64,000 nucleotides of DNA from Glandiceps talaboti (Eukaryota; Hemichordata; Enteropneusta; Spengelidae). Made by a program: the position numbers and the translations under genes. The notes below the pieces were generated by a model that was not told the origin of the DNA, did not search any database, and worked only from the letters and a program-made list of their open reading frames with translations. Of this stretch, positions 13,970 through 26,616 are shown in pieces. Within the stretch, counting starts at the first letter, position 1, and each line of letters begins with the position of its first letter. The stretch is from contig NC_135564.1 of assembly GCF_964340395.1 (NCBI RefSeq), positions 9,514,861 to 9,578,860 on the forward strand, written 5' to 3'.

Positions 13970-15779
13970 ATGATTTGGATTATTCCAACCACTAGGACAT
14001 ACTTAATTACGGTGCAATTTTACGGTGCGTTCAAAATTATTAATTATGATAAAAGTGCCCCTTGTCGGTGAACTCGACCTTGTTATTTTCATTAGTTACT
14101 TATTCGATACCCATCAGGTGGTCGCATCAATCGCAGTATAACGGTTTCTAATAGCCTCAATACTGGGGACCGTGCTTACGTTATAAACTGCTCATTTAGC
14201 CTCCAAACATCACATCATACATTTAACTTGTGTGGTCCTTGTGTTGTCAATGATTGATTATATTTAGTTTCCATGACTGTTGTAAATTGCAGAACTCTCG
14301 CCTGTGATTACCATATGACATAACAATTGTTGGGTACCAATAAATTCGAGAAACAACACAATGTTAGCGTGCATTGTCTAGTTTTTGCATTTTGTAAACT
14401 GGAAATAACGCCCGAAGTAGGCCTTTGGCTGCTGTAATTCAATGCTATATATATATGTAATTTTTGCCTTGTATAAGAACTAAGTTTGTTAGGGAATTGG
14501 GTTGTTGCGATTCTTTTACATGTAGCTGACTCCAGAGACCAATTATTCAAGCAATTGTATTTATTTGCAGTTTCTATATGGTGTCATAGGATTATAACGC
14601 ACCAGAATAACGACTTACATAATCGAGGCACGTTTCTGTAAAAATATCGGGAATTGACACTACTTTTCGGAATGAAGCAATTTTGATGAATTGCACCAAA
14701 ATATCTCTAACTTTTTTTTTCTCTCTTAAAATTATTTTTATAGAAATTGCGAAAGTAAATATGGAAATCTTCGAGTACACTATATTAATAATTATTGAAG
14801 CAGGATGTTTCTGAAAATCGGGGGAAACTGAAATGGTTAATATACTTTATTGGCCCAGCTAAAAAAGATCGCAAAAAAAGGATTTTTCTTCAAAAAACAC
14901 TATTTCCGAAATGCTGAATACCATTTTGTGAAATTGAGTAAAAATGTCACATAAAGGAGATATACAGTTATTTGTAGATGTTAATACAAGGGATTCCATT
15001 GAAAATTGAACTCTGGTCATTTCAAATGCATTTCTCTGAGTAGTAAAGTTTACATTGATAAAATAGTTGATATGAAGCTTGTCAAGTAGGAACGAAAGAA
15101 TTCCAGCTTAAGACGGTCTTCACAACAAGAAGATTCCAATATGCATTTTTTACAGAAGATATTCACTGCTCAATCTCTATGTTTCTTCTTTTCTGAAAGA
15201 AAAGAGACAATACACTTAGAACCATAGTTACATAATAAAGTTAGAAATATGTATATACAGTCACGTACACCAATCCTAACCATAATACATTCAAAACAAA
15301 ATAATAACCCCTAGTTTTGATAGGACTGCATACTATATTATCGTCATTGTTACATTGACAACGATGCGTAAGGCTAATTCTTAAACCTCCCCAAGGATAT
15401 TCAAAAACCCGATTAATACTACCTCGCCATCAGTGACATAAGCATCGACAGACATGTAGACTTACTATCGGCCTCCATTCATTCAGAGGTGTACAATCGT
15501 ATTATAAACGCGAAATATCCTTCTTTCAAACTGATTAACTTTTTATCTTGTTTTTTTTTAATCTCCCTCGTCGCGTGGGATTTTATACATAATGCACGAC
15601 ACGTTTTTGAATGTTGTCTTCCGCACATTTCATGTAGCATAATTGATGGCACACATTTACTATCATACTTCAAGAATATAGCCATCAAAACGTTTGCTTT
15701 TAGTGTTTTCTACTACAACCGATTACATTTCCGTTGATTGGAAAATAGCAGAACCAATCCCACCCAGTTCCACAATTGT
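13970..15779. other. No gene recognised
   Basis: AT-rich sequence with short frames only. The minus-strand frame at 14308-14550 and the overlapping frames at 15479-15737 have no domain, signal peptide or splice support. Confidence 0.55.
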
Positions 15780-15959
15780 TCAAAAGTTTACAGTATATAC
15801 AATCGGTACTGGTTTTAGTCGTGGCATATATGATGGATCATGAGTGGATTGTGGAAAAGCAACAACAACCTCGGGCTCAAAATGTATGATGACATCGATC
15901 GTCTGCCCGTCGGAGATTGTGATTGCAACGTCCAGGACGTTAAGCCTTAAATGTGACAT
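15780..15959 (-). CDS. Unrecognised small open frame, 59 codons
   Basis: Starts at ATG 15959-15957 and stops at TGA 15782-15780 on the minus strand. The product contains LNVLDVAITISDGQTIDV and then IIHFEPEVVVAF, and looks more protein-like and GC-richer than the flanks. It has no signal peptide, cysteine pattern or known motif. It could be a fragment of a repeat-borne gene, an internal exon or chance. It is on the same strand as the neuropeptide gene but over 1.5 kb beyond its stop, so a link is not supported. Confidence 0.25.
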   Translation of the reverse strand: MSHLRLNVLDVAITISDGQTIDVIIHFEPEVVVAFPQSTHDPSYMPRLKPVPIVYTVNF

Positions 15960-16988
15960 TTTTTATACCATTGGTAATCCAAAAAGCACACATTCAAACT
16001 AAAAATATTACATTTATTATCCGGTCTTTGTACATGTCACGACAACCAGTGTTCACATCGCTTGTCCTGTCGTGCTCCAAATATGACCAAAGAATTTAAA
16101 ATCACCATTATTTTCTTCACATTTAGATAAAAATAAAAATTTGTGCAGGCATGTGATTATATTCATAATCACAGTACATGTTTCCATTTAACTAAAATCA
16201 TGAGGGCTTTATCAATACTGTGACCGGGTGTCCCTTTATGTCACTCGAATTGTCCACAGCTGAACGAGATAAAAACATGGCGATGGCAGAATAAAACATA
16301 ATCGGCGGGCTTTTTACAGTCAGAATGGTTATGGGGTATATCACTCTGTATTATTAACAAAATAGGGAAAAGTGGTTACAAGGAAAAAAAAGGTGTTTTA
16401 TCAGCATAACAGAAATATCCCTTGTGGCTAACAACACAAAATCGTAGATGGAATGTGAAATGGGGATTGGAAATTTGAGAATTCGAGTATTCGGCGGGTA
16501 TACTGTATCTGTCATGATATTAAAGCCACTGGTAAATTATGCAATTATTCGTTTACTTCGCTTTCGATTATGTATGATGGCTTGCTATGCTCTATACGCC
16601 TATGCTGGTTTATACGCCCGATGGCCAAGCTCTGCAGTACAGGCGGTTATTCATTTGAATACTAGTAGTCGTACTGTACAGTACAGTAAGAAAACTATAA
16701 ATATTATATCTCTGAACTACAATAAAGAGGATTTAGATATTGTGACGTCATACTTAATTCGAAGACTTGGGAAGCGTAATTGTAAAATTTTGTGAATTTC
16801 AGCGATGGGTCAGTTTCAGGTGAGTTTATGAAAATGATCAATTCTCCATCCATAATTTACGTTCATCAAGGACGATTTCCAAAATATGTCTGGATTACAA
16901 AGTCAACAATTTAAACTAGTTGTTTTGATAATGGAGGGGATTAACAGTACAAAATGCGATGATGCATTACGTCAATGATTAAAGTAGG
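15960..16988. other. No gene recognised; possible micro-exon
   Basis: A plus-strand frame of 115 codons (16448-16795) lacks any motif. After it comes an acceptor-like ...GAATTTCAG, then ATGGGTCAGTTTCAG and a strong GTGAGT donor at 16820. A TGACGTCA site lies at 16743-16750. These signals could be chance. Confidence 0.35.
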
Positions 16989-17454
16989 TTAGCTGCAATA
17001 ATTTTAGTGTTTGCTGTGATATTGAGGGGGTTTTCTGCTGTTTTTGTGTTTTTGTCGTTTCGATGGAAGCAAACACTACAATTCATGTAACGTAAACGCA
17101 AACGCTGAAAACGTGAGCGTAATGCCTGAGTTCTACCGTTTCAAAATGCTGCATGCGTTGCTACTTTTGCCGATTTTGACGGGATTGGGGTATCTCTGAG
17201 CATTTCTTTGGTCTTGAAGGCTCCGTAGTTAATGTTGGCGTCAGGAAATACTCAAATTTTGGCAGGCACGGTGTAATTTAGCAGAAAAAATTCACCCAAC
17301 TTTTGCGCTTCCGTCTATTTGCGTTTAAGTGACAGGAATCGTAGTGTTTCCTTCCAGTTAAACATCGGAACGAAAAAGAAAGCACAACAAACAGCAGGAA
17401 AATACCCTCAAAATTACAGCAAATGCTACAAGTATTGCAGCTAAAAGTGGGTGT
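16989..17454. mobile_element. Foldback/MITE-like element with ~125-bp terminal inverted repeats
   Basis: The left end begins TTAGCTGCAATA. The reverse complement of the right end reads TTAGCTGCAATACTTG, and the two arms then match with small indels for roughly 125 bp (about 16989-17115 against 17320-17454). Flanks AAGTAGG on the left and AAGTGGG on the right differ at one base and may be a diverged target-site duplication. No transposase frame is present, so it is non-autonomous. It lies 22 bp beyond the stop codon of the neuropeptide gene and so probably supplies part of its 3' UTR. Confidence 0.7.
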
Positions 17455-17476
17455 ACCTTTCAGAATTACTTGCCTG

Positions 17477-17561
17477 TTATGGTTCGTCTTCTTCTTCATC
17501 GTCAAGTCCCGTTAGAAATTGTTCAAATGCTCTCTTTTCTGCCAATCTTTTTATCGCCTCC
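17477..17561 (-). CDS. Second coding exon of the neuropeptide precursor
   Basis: A dense codon-like stretch on the minus strand, preceded by the pyrimidine-rich acceptor TCTCTCTATTTATAG and ended by TAA at 17479-17477. Its first base completes an Arg codon with the AG left by the upstream exon. The tail is rich in Lys/Arg/Glu then Asp/Glu, typical of a discarded C-terminal propeptide. The foldback element begins 22 bp after the stop, and no canonical AATAAA is visible nearby on this strand. Confidence 0.5.
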
Positions 17562-17835
17562 CTATAAATAGAGAGAGTACGTTATTTTCAAATTATTCAC
17601 ATTAACAAAGACATTTGATATTCATGGAAAGCAAAAAACTGACAGAAGCTTTAGTCCACACCTGTGGACTCGTTCACCCCTCTGATATAATTCCGTGTCA
17701 TACTGGTGAACAAGTCCACAGGTGTGGACGAAAGCGTCATTTTTCAGCTTTCAATATATATCAATTTTGTGTAGTGTCTCGAAATTTTAAATGTCAATGT
17801 TGATACAGTACAATAACATACATACATACATACAT

Positions 17836-17882
<47 letters not shown>

Positions 17883-18657
17883 TACATACATACATACATA
17901 CATACATACATACATACATACATACATACATACATACATACACAAATGAGCTTGCATCGATATGTATCTCACACATATAAACATAAAAAGTCCGGTCGTT
18001 GTTAACTTTCATGTCGGTTGTTGTTAACTTTCCTGCACATGTATGGAACGTGCGACCAGCTACACGATTGCGGTAAAAGATACATTCAGTTCATTCTAAG
18101 TTAAGAGCTAACAAGAGTAGTTGAGCGTTACGGGAATCTGTTGTTCGTTCATAAATGCTCATAAAATCAAGTCGTTTATGTTCAATACAAAATCCTACGA
18201 ATTTGATTGTCAAGTGTATGATAAAATTATCAAAAATATCATTCTTTTAGAGGCACGAATAAGCTTTCTGTTGATACAGGAATGTGTATCAATATATGCA
18301 TAACTTTGTGAGGAACTAATTATAAGTTGAATATGCGACGGTATATCTTAGGTACAAATATACCCAGCCAATTGTATATATAATAAACGTATATATCAAA
18401 TATACGAAATGCGTTTATGCGCGTATATCATCATATATCTGCGGGTTTGCACAGTAGTGGCAGAATGAGCGAAGTGTAGCATGGAACATGTCGTACCTGA
18501 ATCTGTCAGCTATTTGGTATGATCTCTTCCCCCACCGTGATCCATAAAGTTCCGGGGCGCATCCTGCTCTTGGACATCCTGCTTCAGACTGTCTTACAAG
18601 TACGGACAGTGTGAGTGTGAGGACCAAGAATATAACGAAAACTTTTCCAGACTCCAT
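17477..18657 (-). CDS. Putative amidated neuropeptide precursor (two coding exons, 81 aa)
   Basis: Exon A (18657-18497) encodes MESGK and a hydrophobic stretch that makes a classical signal peptide of about 26 residues ending QSEA. The mature sequence GCPRAGCAPELYGSRW follows, then GKR, i.e. a Gly amide donor with a Lys-Arg prohormone cleavage site. Exon B (17561-17477) encodes a basic/amphipathic tail, EAIKRLAEKRAFEQFLTGL, then the acid end DDEEEDEP and TAA. The CAG/GTACGA donor at 18496 and the ...TATTTATAG acceptor at 17562 join in phase, the junction codon being AGG (Arg). The expected product is one 16-residue peptide with two cysteines four residues apart (likely disulfide) and a C-terminal Trp-amide, secreted and acting on a receptor. 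This resembles the CCWamide-type single-copy precursors reported from lophotrochozoans; that match is from memory of the pattern and is tentative. If unspliced, the frame instead runs to TAA at 18417-18415 with an FCHYC tail; the splicing model is preferred. Confidence 0.6.
17645..17738. repeat. Near-perfect inverted repeat in the neuropeptide intron
   Basis: Arms 17645-17678 and 17705-17738 (34 bp, three mismatches) around a 26-bp spacer. Each arm itself contains a smaller inverted repeat, GTCCACA-CC-TGTGGAC. It could be a tiny foldback insertion or a strong hairpin in the intron RNA. Confidence 0.85.
17816..17941 (+). repeat. (CATA)n array with internal (CA)n
   Basis: CATA units with a central CA run at 17852-17877. 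It lies inside the proposed neuropeptide intron. Confidence 0.97.
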
Positions 18658-18749
18658 TCTATGAATACAAAGGAAATGAGTATTAAATAATCAGCTTTAG
18701 TTATATCTAAATCCAGTAACGTTTGAAAACAAAATTTTTACAGTTTATA
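18658..18749 (-). promoter_or_regulatory. 5' boundary of neuropeptide gene: acceptor or TATA-type promoter
   Basis: Two alternatives are visible. TCCTTTGTATTCATAG ends at 18659, two bases before the ATG, and could be a 3' splice site of a 5'-UTR intron. Alternatively CCCTATAAAC (TATAAA at 18749-18744) lies about 90 bp upstream and could be the TATA box of an intronless leader. The sequence alone does not decide. Confidence 0.25.
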
Positions 18750-20919
18750 GGGAAATGGTCATATTCAGAATATAATGTCGACGGTAACTCAGACTTTGAA
18801 GGTATAATGGTCAATTGTGGGTACCGAATCTGTCATGTTAGGATATAAAGGTTAACTCAACAATGTTTTAGTCTAACCAATGTCTATTTTATCAGTGTAG
18901 CCCAAGGTGAACTCTGTCGATGTCATGGCCCATTTTTGTATGTTATCAGTTATGCACTTTCACCATTCAAAAGTAACTCTTTCAGAAGCCTACAGAGGTT
19001 CTGAAGTCTAAAGAGATAAATCCCTTTAAGTTGATACACAACGTTGTTTAACAGGATTAGGACAACTCATCGTCAACTACACAGTGAGGCATTGTACATC
19101 AATGGGTCTAGCCAATGGGACCACAGCCGTTACTGTTGAAGTAAATGTGCTCGCTTATTTCCAGCTGTATGTACCAACTAATGGACATCGCAATACAGTG
19201 AAGGTGATATTGTTTGCACAAATGCTATTTTGCCTGCCAGCTGTGCTTGTGTTAGTACCATTTATAATTTACATTTGCGATTTATGTCAATAATATATGA
19301 AAGCGCGTATATAATATTCATGAATAACATACATTGTGAATGTCATCAAATCTCCATTTTGTTGGTCAGTGTCTGCCGCCAAACACTGATCTATCTAATA
19401 ATTTCTATCTTTCACGTATGTCTGAAAGCGTCACCATAATACGATTTTAAACCCACTTTTGCTCAGTGAGACTAGTTTGTGAGATATACTGATTTACTCA
19501 TAAATGTTGTACACCCTGCACAGTATTGCACCACCTGTGTTGGTATATGTATTTGTACAGCTTTACACATAATATGGTACAATAAACTCAATCAAATTGA
19601 TTTTTGAGTCCACACCATAAAACCAGTTCCTCATAGTTTAAACTTGTTACTATACGACTTATGGATAAAAGTCTACTTCTAATAAATATGCATAGTTTAT
19701 AAATATTACTATTTTGACGACATTAAGTTGATAAATTGTGATCAAAACAATATCCACGTTACAGCTCGTAAAGGTTTAACGTAAACTACACCAGTCCTAC
19801 ACTGTCTACTGTACTGTTTAAAATATGACATCATCGTAAAAAATGTTACTACTTGTTTGTGATTTTCGAAGGAAAATGGAAATACTAGTGCCCAGTAAAA
19901 CGGGATGCTGTCATTTGGGCAAGTGCGAGGTGTGTGCCCTAGCTTACGGTGACAAAAGACAAAGTAATGTAGATTCGGATCTGAGAATTTTTACTTAAAT
20001 CAAGCGTATCTAATTCATCATGATCAGACGACTTTTGATTACTGGTAGTTTAAAGCTACAGTCGCTACTACTGGAGCGTTTTATGAAATCAGTCTGTTTG
20101 ATATAATGACATACTCACAATATAGTACAGCCTGAATAATCAGCGCCCAAATACAAGCACGATATCAACCTGTTACTCTACTACGTATGGACGAAATCGA
20201 CCTCTAATCAACATGTACAGTGTCTAATTATTCCAACAACTCTCAGTGAATACATTCGTGATTGTCTGGTATACAAAATAATACTGAGTCTCATGTTACA
20301 GCTTTGCAGTACAGGTTTAAGGGTTTTAAGGCTGTTCGCTGCATAGCTCGCGATCGGTCAAATAATCTAGTTCATTCTGATGATAAATCAACACATGAAA
20401 TCAAAGGGAATTAAACAAAATTAACGTCGGAATGATATTTGGTACAGCTTCGAGTCATGACACACAATCGTGTTAAATTGTCTTGATATATGATATGATA
20501 CAAAAAAATCATTCTAAAAGCTTTGTTCCGCTTGAACGTCATCAGACGACTTTAGGCAATGACTTATGATTTCATATTATTTCTTGCCATTATTTGCATG
20601 ATGAATTAGGAAAGTGCTCTTATGAAGCCCTAAGCACGCCAAAAATACATTTTACTAGAAAACAAACACGTTGGTAACGATTTTCGAGAGAAAGCGAATC
20701 TGTAACAATTATTTTCGATGCAGTGAACTTCCTTTAGGGAAACTTTCAACAGCTAACCTTAAAAAGAAAACGGGAATTTGAACTGAAACGCAAGGTATTG
20801 TAACTATATACAACCTCTTATTTATATATCATTACAAGCAAAATCTTTGGAGTTGTTACACAGTTTTTCACGTTGTTGGTTCATGAAACGACATCGGCAT
20901 AGACATTTTAGATATACTG

Positions 20920-20920
<1 letters not shown>
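18750..20920. other. No gene recognised
   Basis: AT-rich sequence with short frames only. TCAGACGACTTT occurs twice (near 20025 and 20542), probably an old repeat. No motif, exon or RNA gene is supported. If the neuropeptide gene has a 5'-UTR exon it should be on this side. Confidence 0.5.

Positions 20921-21006
<86 letters not shown>
20921..21006 (+). repeat. (TA)n microsatellite
   Basis: About 42 TA units. Confidence 0.97.
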
Positions 21007-21010
<4 letters not shown>

Positions 21011-24000
21011 CGCAGTCATATTCAATGCATGTAAAGAGCATCTATCTTTGTGGGCGATACAACCGGAAATATGCCAAACAAATGTACGAGACTTACCCTA
21101 TGCAGAAAGACCCACACTTACTTCAAGTTGTTATTAAGATAATATCTTCGATAGATGTTGCGTTTTCAGTGAATGATATGTGGGAGATTCCCAGGCGTAA
21201 TGATAGAAACCACTTAAAAAATTGCTCTGAACCAAAAGACACGGACTAACATAAGCACTGTTGGGGATATATCCTACTCATAACTGAAACATATATGTTT
21301 ATATCCGTCGATAAAAAAAGTTAAAATGCAACTGTGGGTTGACAGTAGCCTTATATAGTGTATATTGTCTTGATAACAAGATTTGGACTTCAAGGGTTTT
21401 TTTTACCGAATATGGTCGTAGTCATGATTCCCTTTGTGGCAGGTGTATTGGTACTTGGTGGTGATTGGTCGAATCAAATCGAGGCAACATATAATAAACA
21501 TAACTTCACGTTTAACGATAATGCGAGTTGATCAATTCGGTATATACAATGACAAAGAAAGCAAATTGGTGTGTTAGTGAAGAAAACAACTAGTCCAACT
21601 ACGCCTGTTGTGAAAGTGTACAGTTGGGGCCATGAAAAATAATCAAACATCAATTTCAAATGTATAGTTTGTATTATAGTTGTACCATCATAGATATATC
21701 ACAGAACGAATAATACATCACACTTTTAAGTTTCTAATTTAAAATCATCTATTATTTTTTCCCTTAATTTGATATTCACGAGAAAACAAACAAACAAACA
21801 AACAACAACAACAACAACAACAACAAATCGATACAGATTAGTTCATCGAATACAAATATGAACTTTATACAAATACTTCCCTGCATACTCATATGCCAAA
21901 GCTAATTATTTCCTTGATTCGCTTGGCTCTAATATTTTTCTTTTCTTTTTTCTACAATTTTGCCTCATATGCAGAATGCAGCTATGTTATAAAGAATATT
22001 TTTCACTTGATTTATTTGTGTTTATAAATCAAAGTCTACTTCATAAGCTTAGATTGTCTGTAGGAAGATTTCGTGTTTTTGAAATCTGACGCTAACTTTC
22101 AAATAAAACGTATAGCAGAAACAGCAGTTTGTTAAGCCTATATCCTGCGTTGTTTTTCAAGAACTGAACCAGATGGCGATATACTTAAGTAATCAGACCA
22201 TTAAAGCGGTTACTCTTCCCAATTATCAACGATTAATGACCAATGATTAACTCTAAATCAATATCAGCTGTGTGTGGGTTGTAATATTATTCAGGTGGGA
22301 GGTTAACAGTTGGTGATTACACGACCACTATCGTCTCTTGACTTTGCCGTGTCACCCTATGTGTTGACCGTATTTAATGATTCATGTTTACACCGTTGTC
22401 AGGAAGGCACAAACCTGCTAGGTTCTCACGCTACTCTCGAAGCACATACCCGTGTAAAATCTACATTTCGTTTCCTGCCACAACGAAGTTATGAATACAG
22501 ACGTACGACTTGTAAGAAGGTTTTTTAGATTATTAGTATTCAAACGTAAGATAACATAGCGTGGTAACTGATCGTATATCAAAAACTAATTAATATCGTC
22601 TCCAGGGAACACGATGTAACATGAAAATCAGTATATCCAATTTCGTGTTCGACTAACAATAATATTAATGACATAAAACCCAAATATTAGGTTTGGCTGA
22701 ATACGAGAAATAACATAGCAACGTCATTTCCAAATGATAGAATTTAATGTTTGTTTTAGTTCTACAATCTACCATATATAAATGCTAATTAACTCCAGGA
22801 ATTAATTACTGGTGTTTCTTTACTTAATTACCAGGTCAGTTACGTTGGAGATAGTGATTTGATTCCCAAGAAGTTTTGATTAAGCTTGTTTGTCTGATGT
22901 ATGCATTGATGTCATTGTGCTGAGAAATAGATAGACTAACATAACATCCTGCTTTGAAAATAAACGGTTTTGGTAATTGCAATATAGGAACAATTAGTCT
23001 TTTCATTAGAATTCGTATTATAAATAGGGCTTTGTAATTGACAACCATACGAGCAACAGTCAGACCAATTTATCTACTGTATCAATTATTACATTTATCA
23101 TGAGAATCGTAAACCCCTAATCCCATATACTAGACATCTACAGTCACAGTCCTTAGACAATTACCTACAAATATGTCTGTGATATGCTTTGAGCTTTTAA
23201 AAACCCAATTACATTTTACTTGTCCTTCGCTTTATCTAAACTGATGATCCATCTCACCGTCACTGTACCATATTGACAATAGACGCCATGCACCCAAATG
23301 TCACATCATTCACAGGGGAAGTTACCGAATTATTCTTACTAAAAATCCCTAGGTGACGATGCTTAATTCACCACCTCGAGTGGCGTATAAAGAAGCATAT
23401 ACACTTCACTGAATAATGGCGAAAGTGCAACAAAGGGAACTTTGTGTCTTACCTATAAACTTGCAGCTGTCACTTTGTCAATTTTACGATGTGGAAACAA
23501 TCCATTGGTATTTTAGAGAGTACAGTAGAGTTAACTGTACTGTAGCATTGTTGGTTTGTAATTTATAACAGAGCGTGTACGCTGTCATTTTTATCATGAT
23601 CATATTAAGGGCATGGGGTTACTGACAGTATTTTGTACGAATTTATGAGTAATATACGATACCATGTGGAGATTACGACGTCTAGTTTACTCATATTTTA
23701 GCGGCGAAATCTAATGTAATGCATATTTCCGATAGTAATTGGTGTCAATCTGGTAACTCGTTTGACCACCTGCTGTAGTGGTAGTAATTTACCTAACTAT
23801 TAAAATATGTTGTGCCACCTGCAGTAGTGGTGCTGGATTACTCATCTCATACAAATAAAATACTTTGGGAGCAGGACGAAGGTCGTACGACAGTTGATAT
23901 ATCGTAATTGTAGTTAACGACATGTTTAAATCGTTGTCTAGTAAAATCAGAACGTATAAGGAGACAATATTGTTAGGCAGCATTTTATTTCTTAAACCAA

Positions 24001-24780
24001 TGACAAAATTAGAACAATGATCTCATATGATTCTATCGGAAAATATATCCAGAATGTGGAATATTCAACACTGACATGCGTGTCATGCTCTTACATACAA
24101 TGATGGGGCAAATGTAATTCACTAACGGTGATAAACGTTATTGCAATAACATTTACAATTTTATAGCCATGCGTTTACGAGACAAAAGCAAAGCCTTACC
24201 ACTCCTGCCAAGTATTTTATAAGCAGATTACCATAAAACGCCATACATTGGATCTACGCTATTCACAAGAAGATTATCGTAAATGATTCTATATTGGAAT
24301 TACGTCTTCCAAAATCACATCATAAATCAACTATTCACAGATGTGATATTGCTTCTTATTTTAAAACATGACATTATATATATTGCATATAGCTATCTAT
24401 TCATTGACGGTTTGGATGAAATGACAGGATTTTGAAACGGCCAGTAATTTCGAACATACGAAAATTATGGCTTTGATGTTTATTTTTATTCATTAACTCC
24501 AATGTCAAAGTCCGTATATATCCGTCAGTCTCATAGCTACAACTATAAACTCCCATGCTATTGACAAAATGTGATGTTCCTTCCCCTGTTGTTTATGACA
24601 TATATGTGATTTATTTGATGTTCTATAGAGATTTGGAGATTTGAGATATAAATTTTTCTCTGATGTCTACTCATATACTACTACCAAAGCAGGTTGAAGG
24701 TAGATTTATCAGTCAAGCACGTGATTGATACTTAGTGATGAGTGAGTGAGTAGTCAAGCACGTGGTTGAAACTTAATGGT
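21007..24780. other. No gene recognised
   Basis: Short frames at 21025-21249 (plus), 21474-21659 (minus), 22310-22528 (plus) and 22836-23048 (minus) show no known motif. A small (CAAA)n/(CAA)n run is at 21784-21826. Nothing else is seen. Confidence 0.5.
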
Positions 24781-24782
24781 GG

Positions 24783-24910
24783 GTGCGTGAGTGAGTGAGT
24801 GAGTGAGTGAGTGAGTGAGTGAGTGAGTGAGTGAGCGAACGGGCGGGCGAGAGCTAGCTAGCTACTTTGAAGGTTTGAACGTGTGCGTGCGTGCGTGTGA
24901 GTGAATGAGT

Positions 24911-24950
<40 letters not shown>
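24783..24950 (+). repeat. (GTGA)n, CGGG-rich joint, then (GT)n
   Basis: GTGA units at 24783-24835, GC-rich CGGGCGGGCGAG and tandem AGCT at 24838-24862, then (GT)n at 24912-24948. Minus-strand frames here are repeat translations (HTHT). Confidence 0.93.
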
Positions 24951-26404
24951 CACAGTGTGTGTGTTTGCACGCGCACGTGCCTGAGCGGTGAGTAAAATGA
25001 TGGCTAGACGGGTGGATGATTGGGTGAGTGACTGCACATACAACAGAATGACAGAGAGGGTGGGTGGGATGACAACTCGATACATTCATCCAATTATTCG
25101 CCCATCCTCACATGGATTGATATGGTCATGGTGCGTTTCCTGTCTAGCCTAAACTGTGTGGTGGCTGTTTGATTGCTTAATGCCTAGGCATTTTCATACA
25201 ACCTTCAGTCGTTGGCTTAGATCGTGTCACGTGGTATGGACTAGTGGCCAATAGTGACCTTAATTTGCATAAAGCAGATACCATTCATATTCCACTTTCC
25301 ATGGGGTACTATTCATATAGGGCAGGAGTCCTACTAGTGATTTGCTTTGAATATGGAGAGGATATGTACCTGAGAAAATGATGTGATAAAACACTTATTC
25401 ATGGCCTTCTTTGGACACTAGTACACGTCATGATATGCCTCGTGGTATTATCAACTATTCCCTTGGATTTCGGCCTTTGGGTCAAAATTATATAAAAAAT
25501 TAGTCATTTTAGAATCCAATATGACCGCCGAATATTGTGCTATCTATATGGGAGAATAAAAGACTGTCAATTTCTTTGAAAACAAGAGAGTGGATCTCCA
25601 AATTATTATTTCAAAATGTCCAGGGACAAACTTTCATATGGAAGAGTTTGGCTAGAATTTTAATAAATAACTTTGATTTTCAGGGACATTTGTCCAGGAT
25701 AGTCCCTTACATGAATTTGCTTTGAAATTCCAATTTCACGAATCAAGATGCTCAAAACACATACGTGATAAGAGCCTTTCTTATGCAATTTCAATATATA
25801 ACAGTAGTTTGGGGTAAGTCTGTGGTTTTCTATACACTTCCAATTTTCTCTATAAAGTTGCAATGAGGTTATATCCAACCAAAAATCCAATAATTGTGAT
25901 ATATGTGATCATGATGATGGAGTACAATTAGGATTACTTCTTTTAAGTATGTTATCTATATTGTGACGTAGATAAGCAATTGGCAAGCGTTTATCTTGCG
26001 GACATATTACAGTAACGGACTGAGTCAATACTTTGTATTAAAAATTATACACAAAGGAATGGTTGTATCACAACATCTGTACAGGAGATTCATGCAATGA
26101 TTAAAGAATATCAAATGGTTATATTGTTGAAATAAAGGAAAATTGCCAGAGTATAGGATTACAATATACACATTATATCATTATTCATATCAGTAATTAT
26201 CTTTCTAAAACATATGTCACGAAGTAGGACATATCAGTGTCTTTCTTGAATCATGGCCCGTGATTTATTTTAGGGTTTTGATATCTAGGTTAACCTTATA
26301 TTTTCCCTTTGTGGTTTGTGCTTATGGTACATACAATTGCATTGATCCATCATTGATGTATATTAGTAAAGTGTTAATCTGATCAAGGATAGGATGCGTA
26401 ATAA
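24951..26404. other. No gene recognised
   Basis: Short overlapping frames at 25537-25890 without recognisable domain. Nothing supported. Confidence 0.5.
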
Positions 26405-26512
<108 letters not shown>

Positions 26513-26616
26513 AAATGTAGATTACAGATCTTCTGGTGTAAAGTACTCGATACGGATGTGGATCTTGATAAATGAGTGAAAAAAGAAGGTGACTTGGTTA
26601 CTCGTTACATTCGATT

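Noticed and set aside
16743-16750. Full CRE palindrome TGACGTCA as a promoter
   Set aside because: The same octamer occurs elsewhere in the window (near 46790 and 53007) with no gene attached.
16448-16795. 115-codon plus-strand frame
   Set aside because: No domain or signal peptide; a GKR near the end is not preceded by a secretory signal.
18415-18496. Read-through C-terminal tail of the neuropeptide frame (FCHYC...)
   Set aside because: A CAG/GTACGA donor at 18497/18496 and an in-phase acceptor and exon at 17561 give a better precursor. The read-through is kept only as an alternative.
20521-20560. CTGATGA on the minus strand with a CGTTCAAGCG hairpin
   Set aside because: The required GAAA is GAAC and no UH cleavage site with stem I pairing is convincing, so it is not called a hammerhead.
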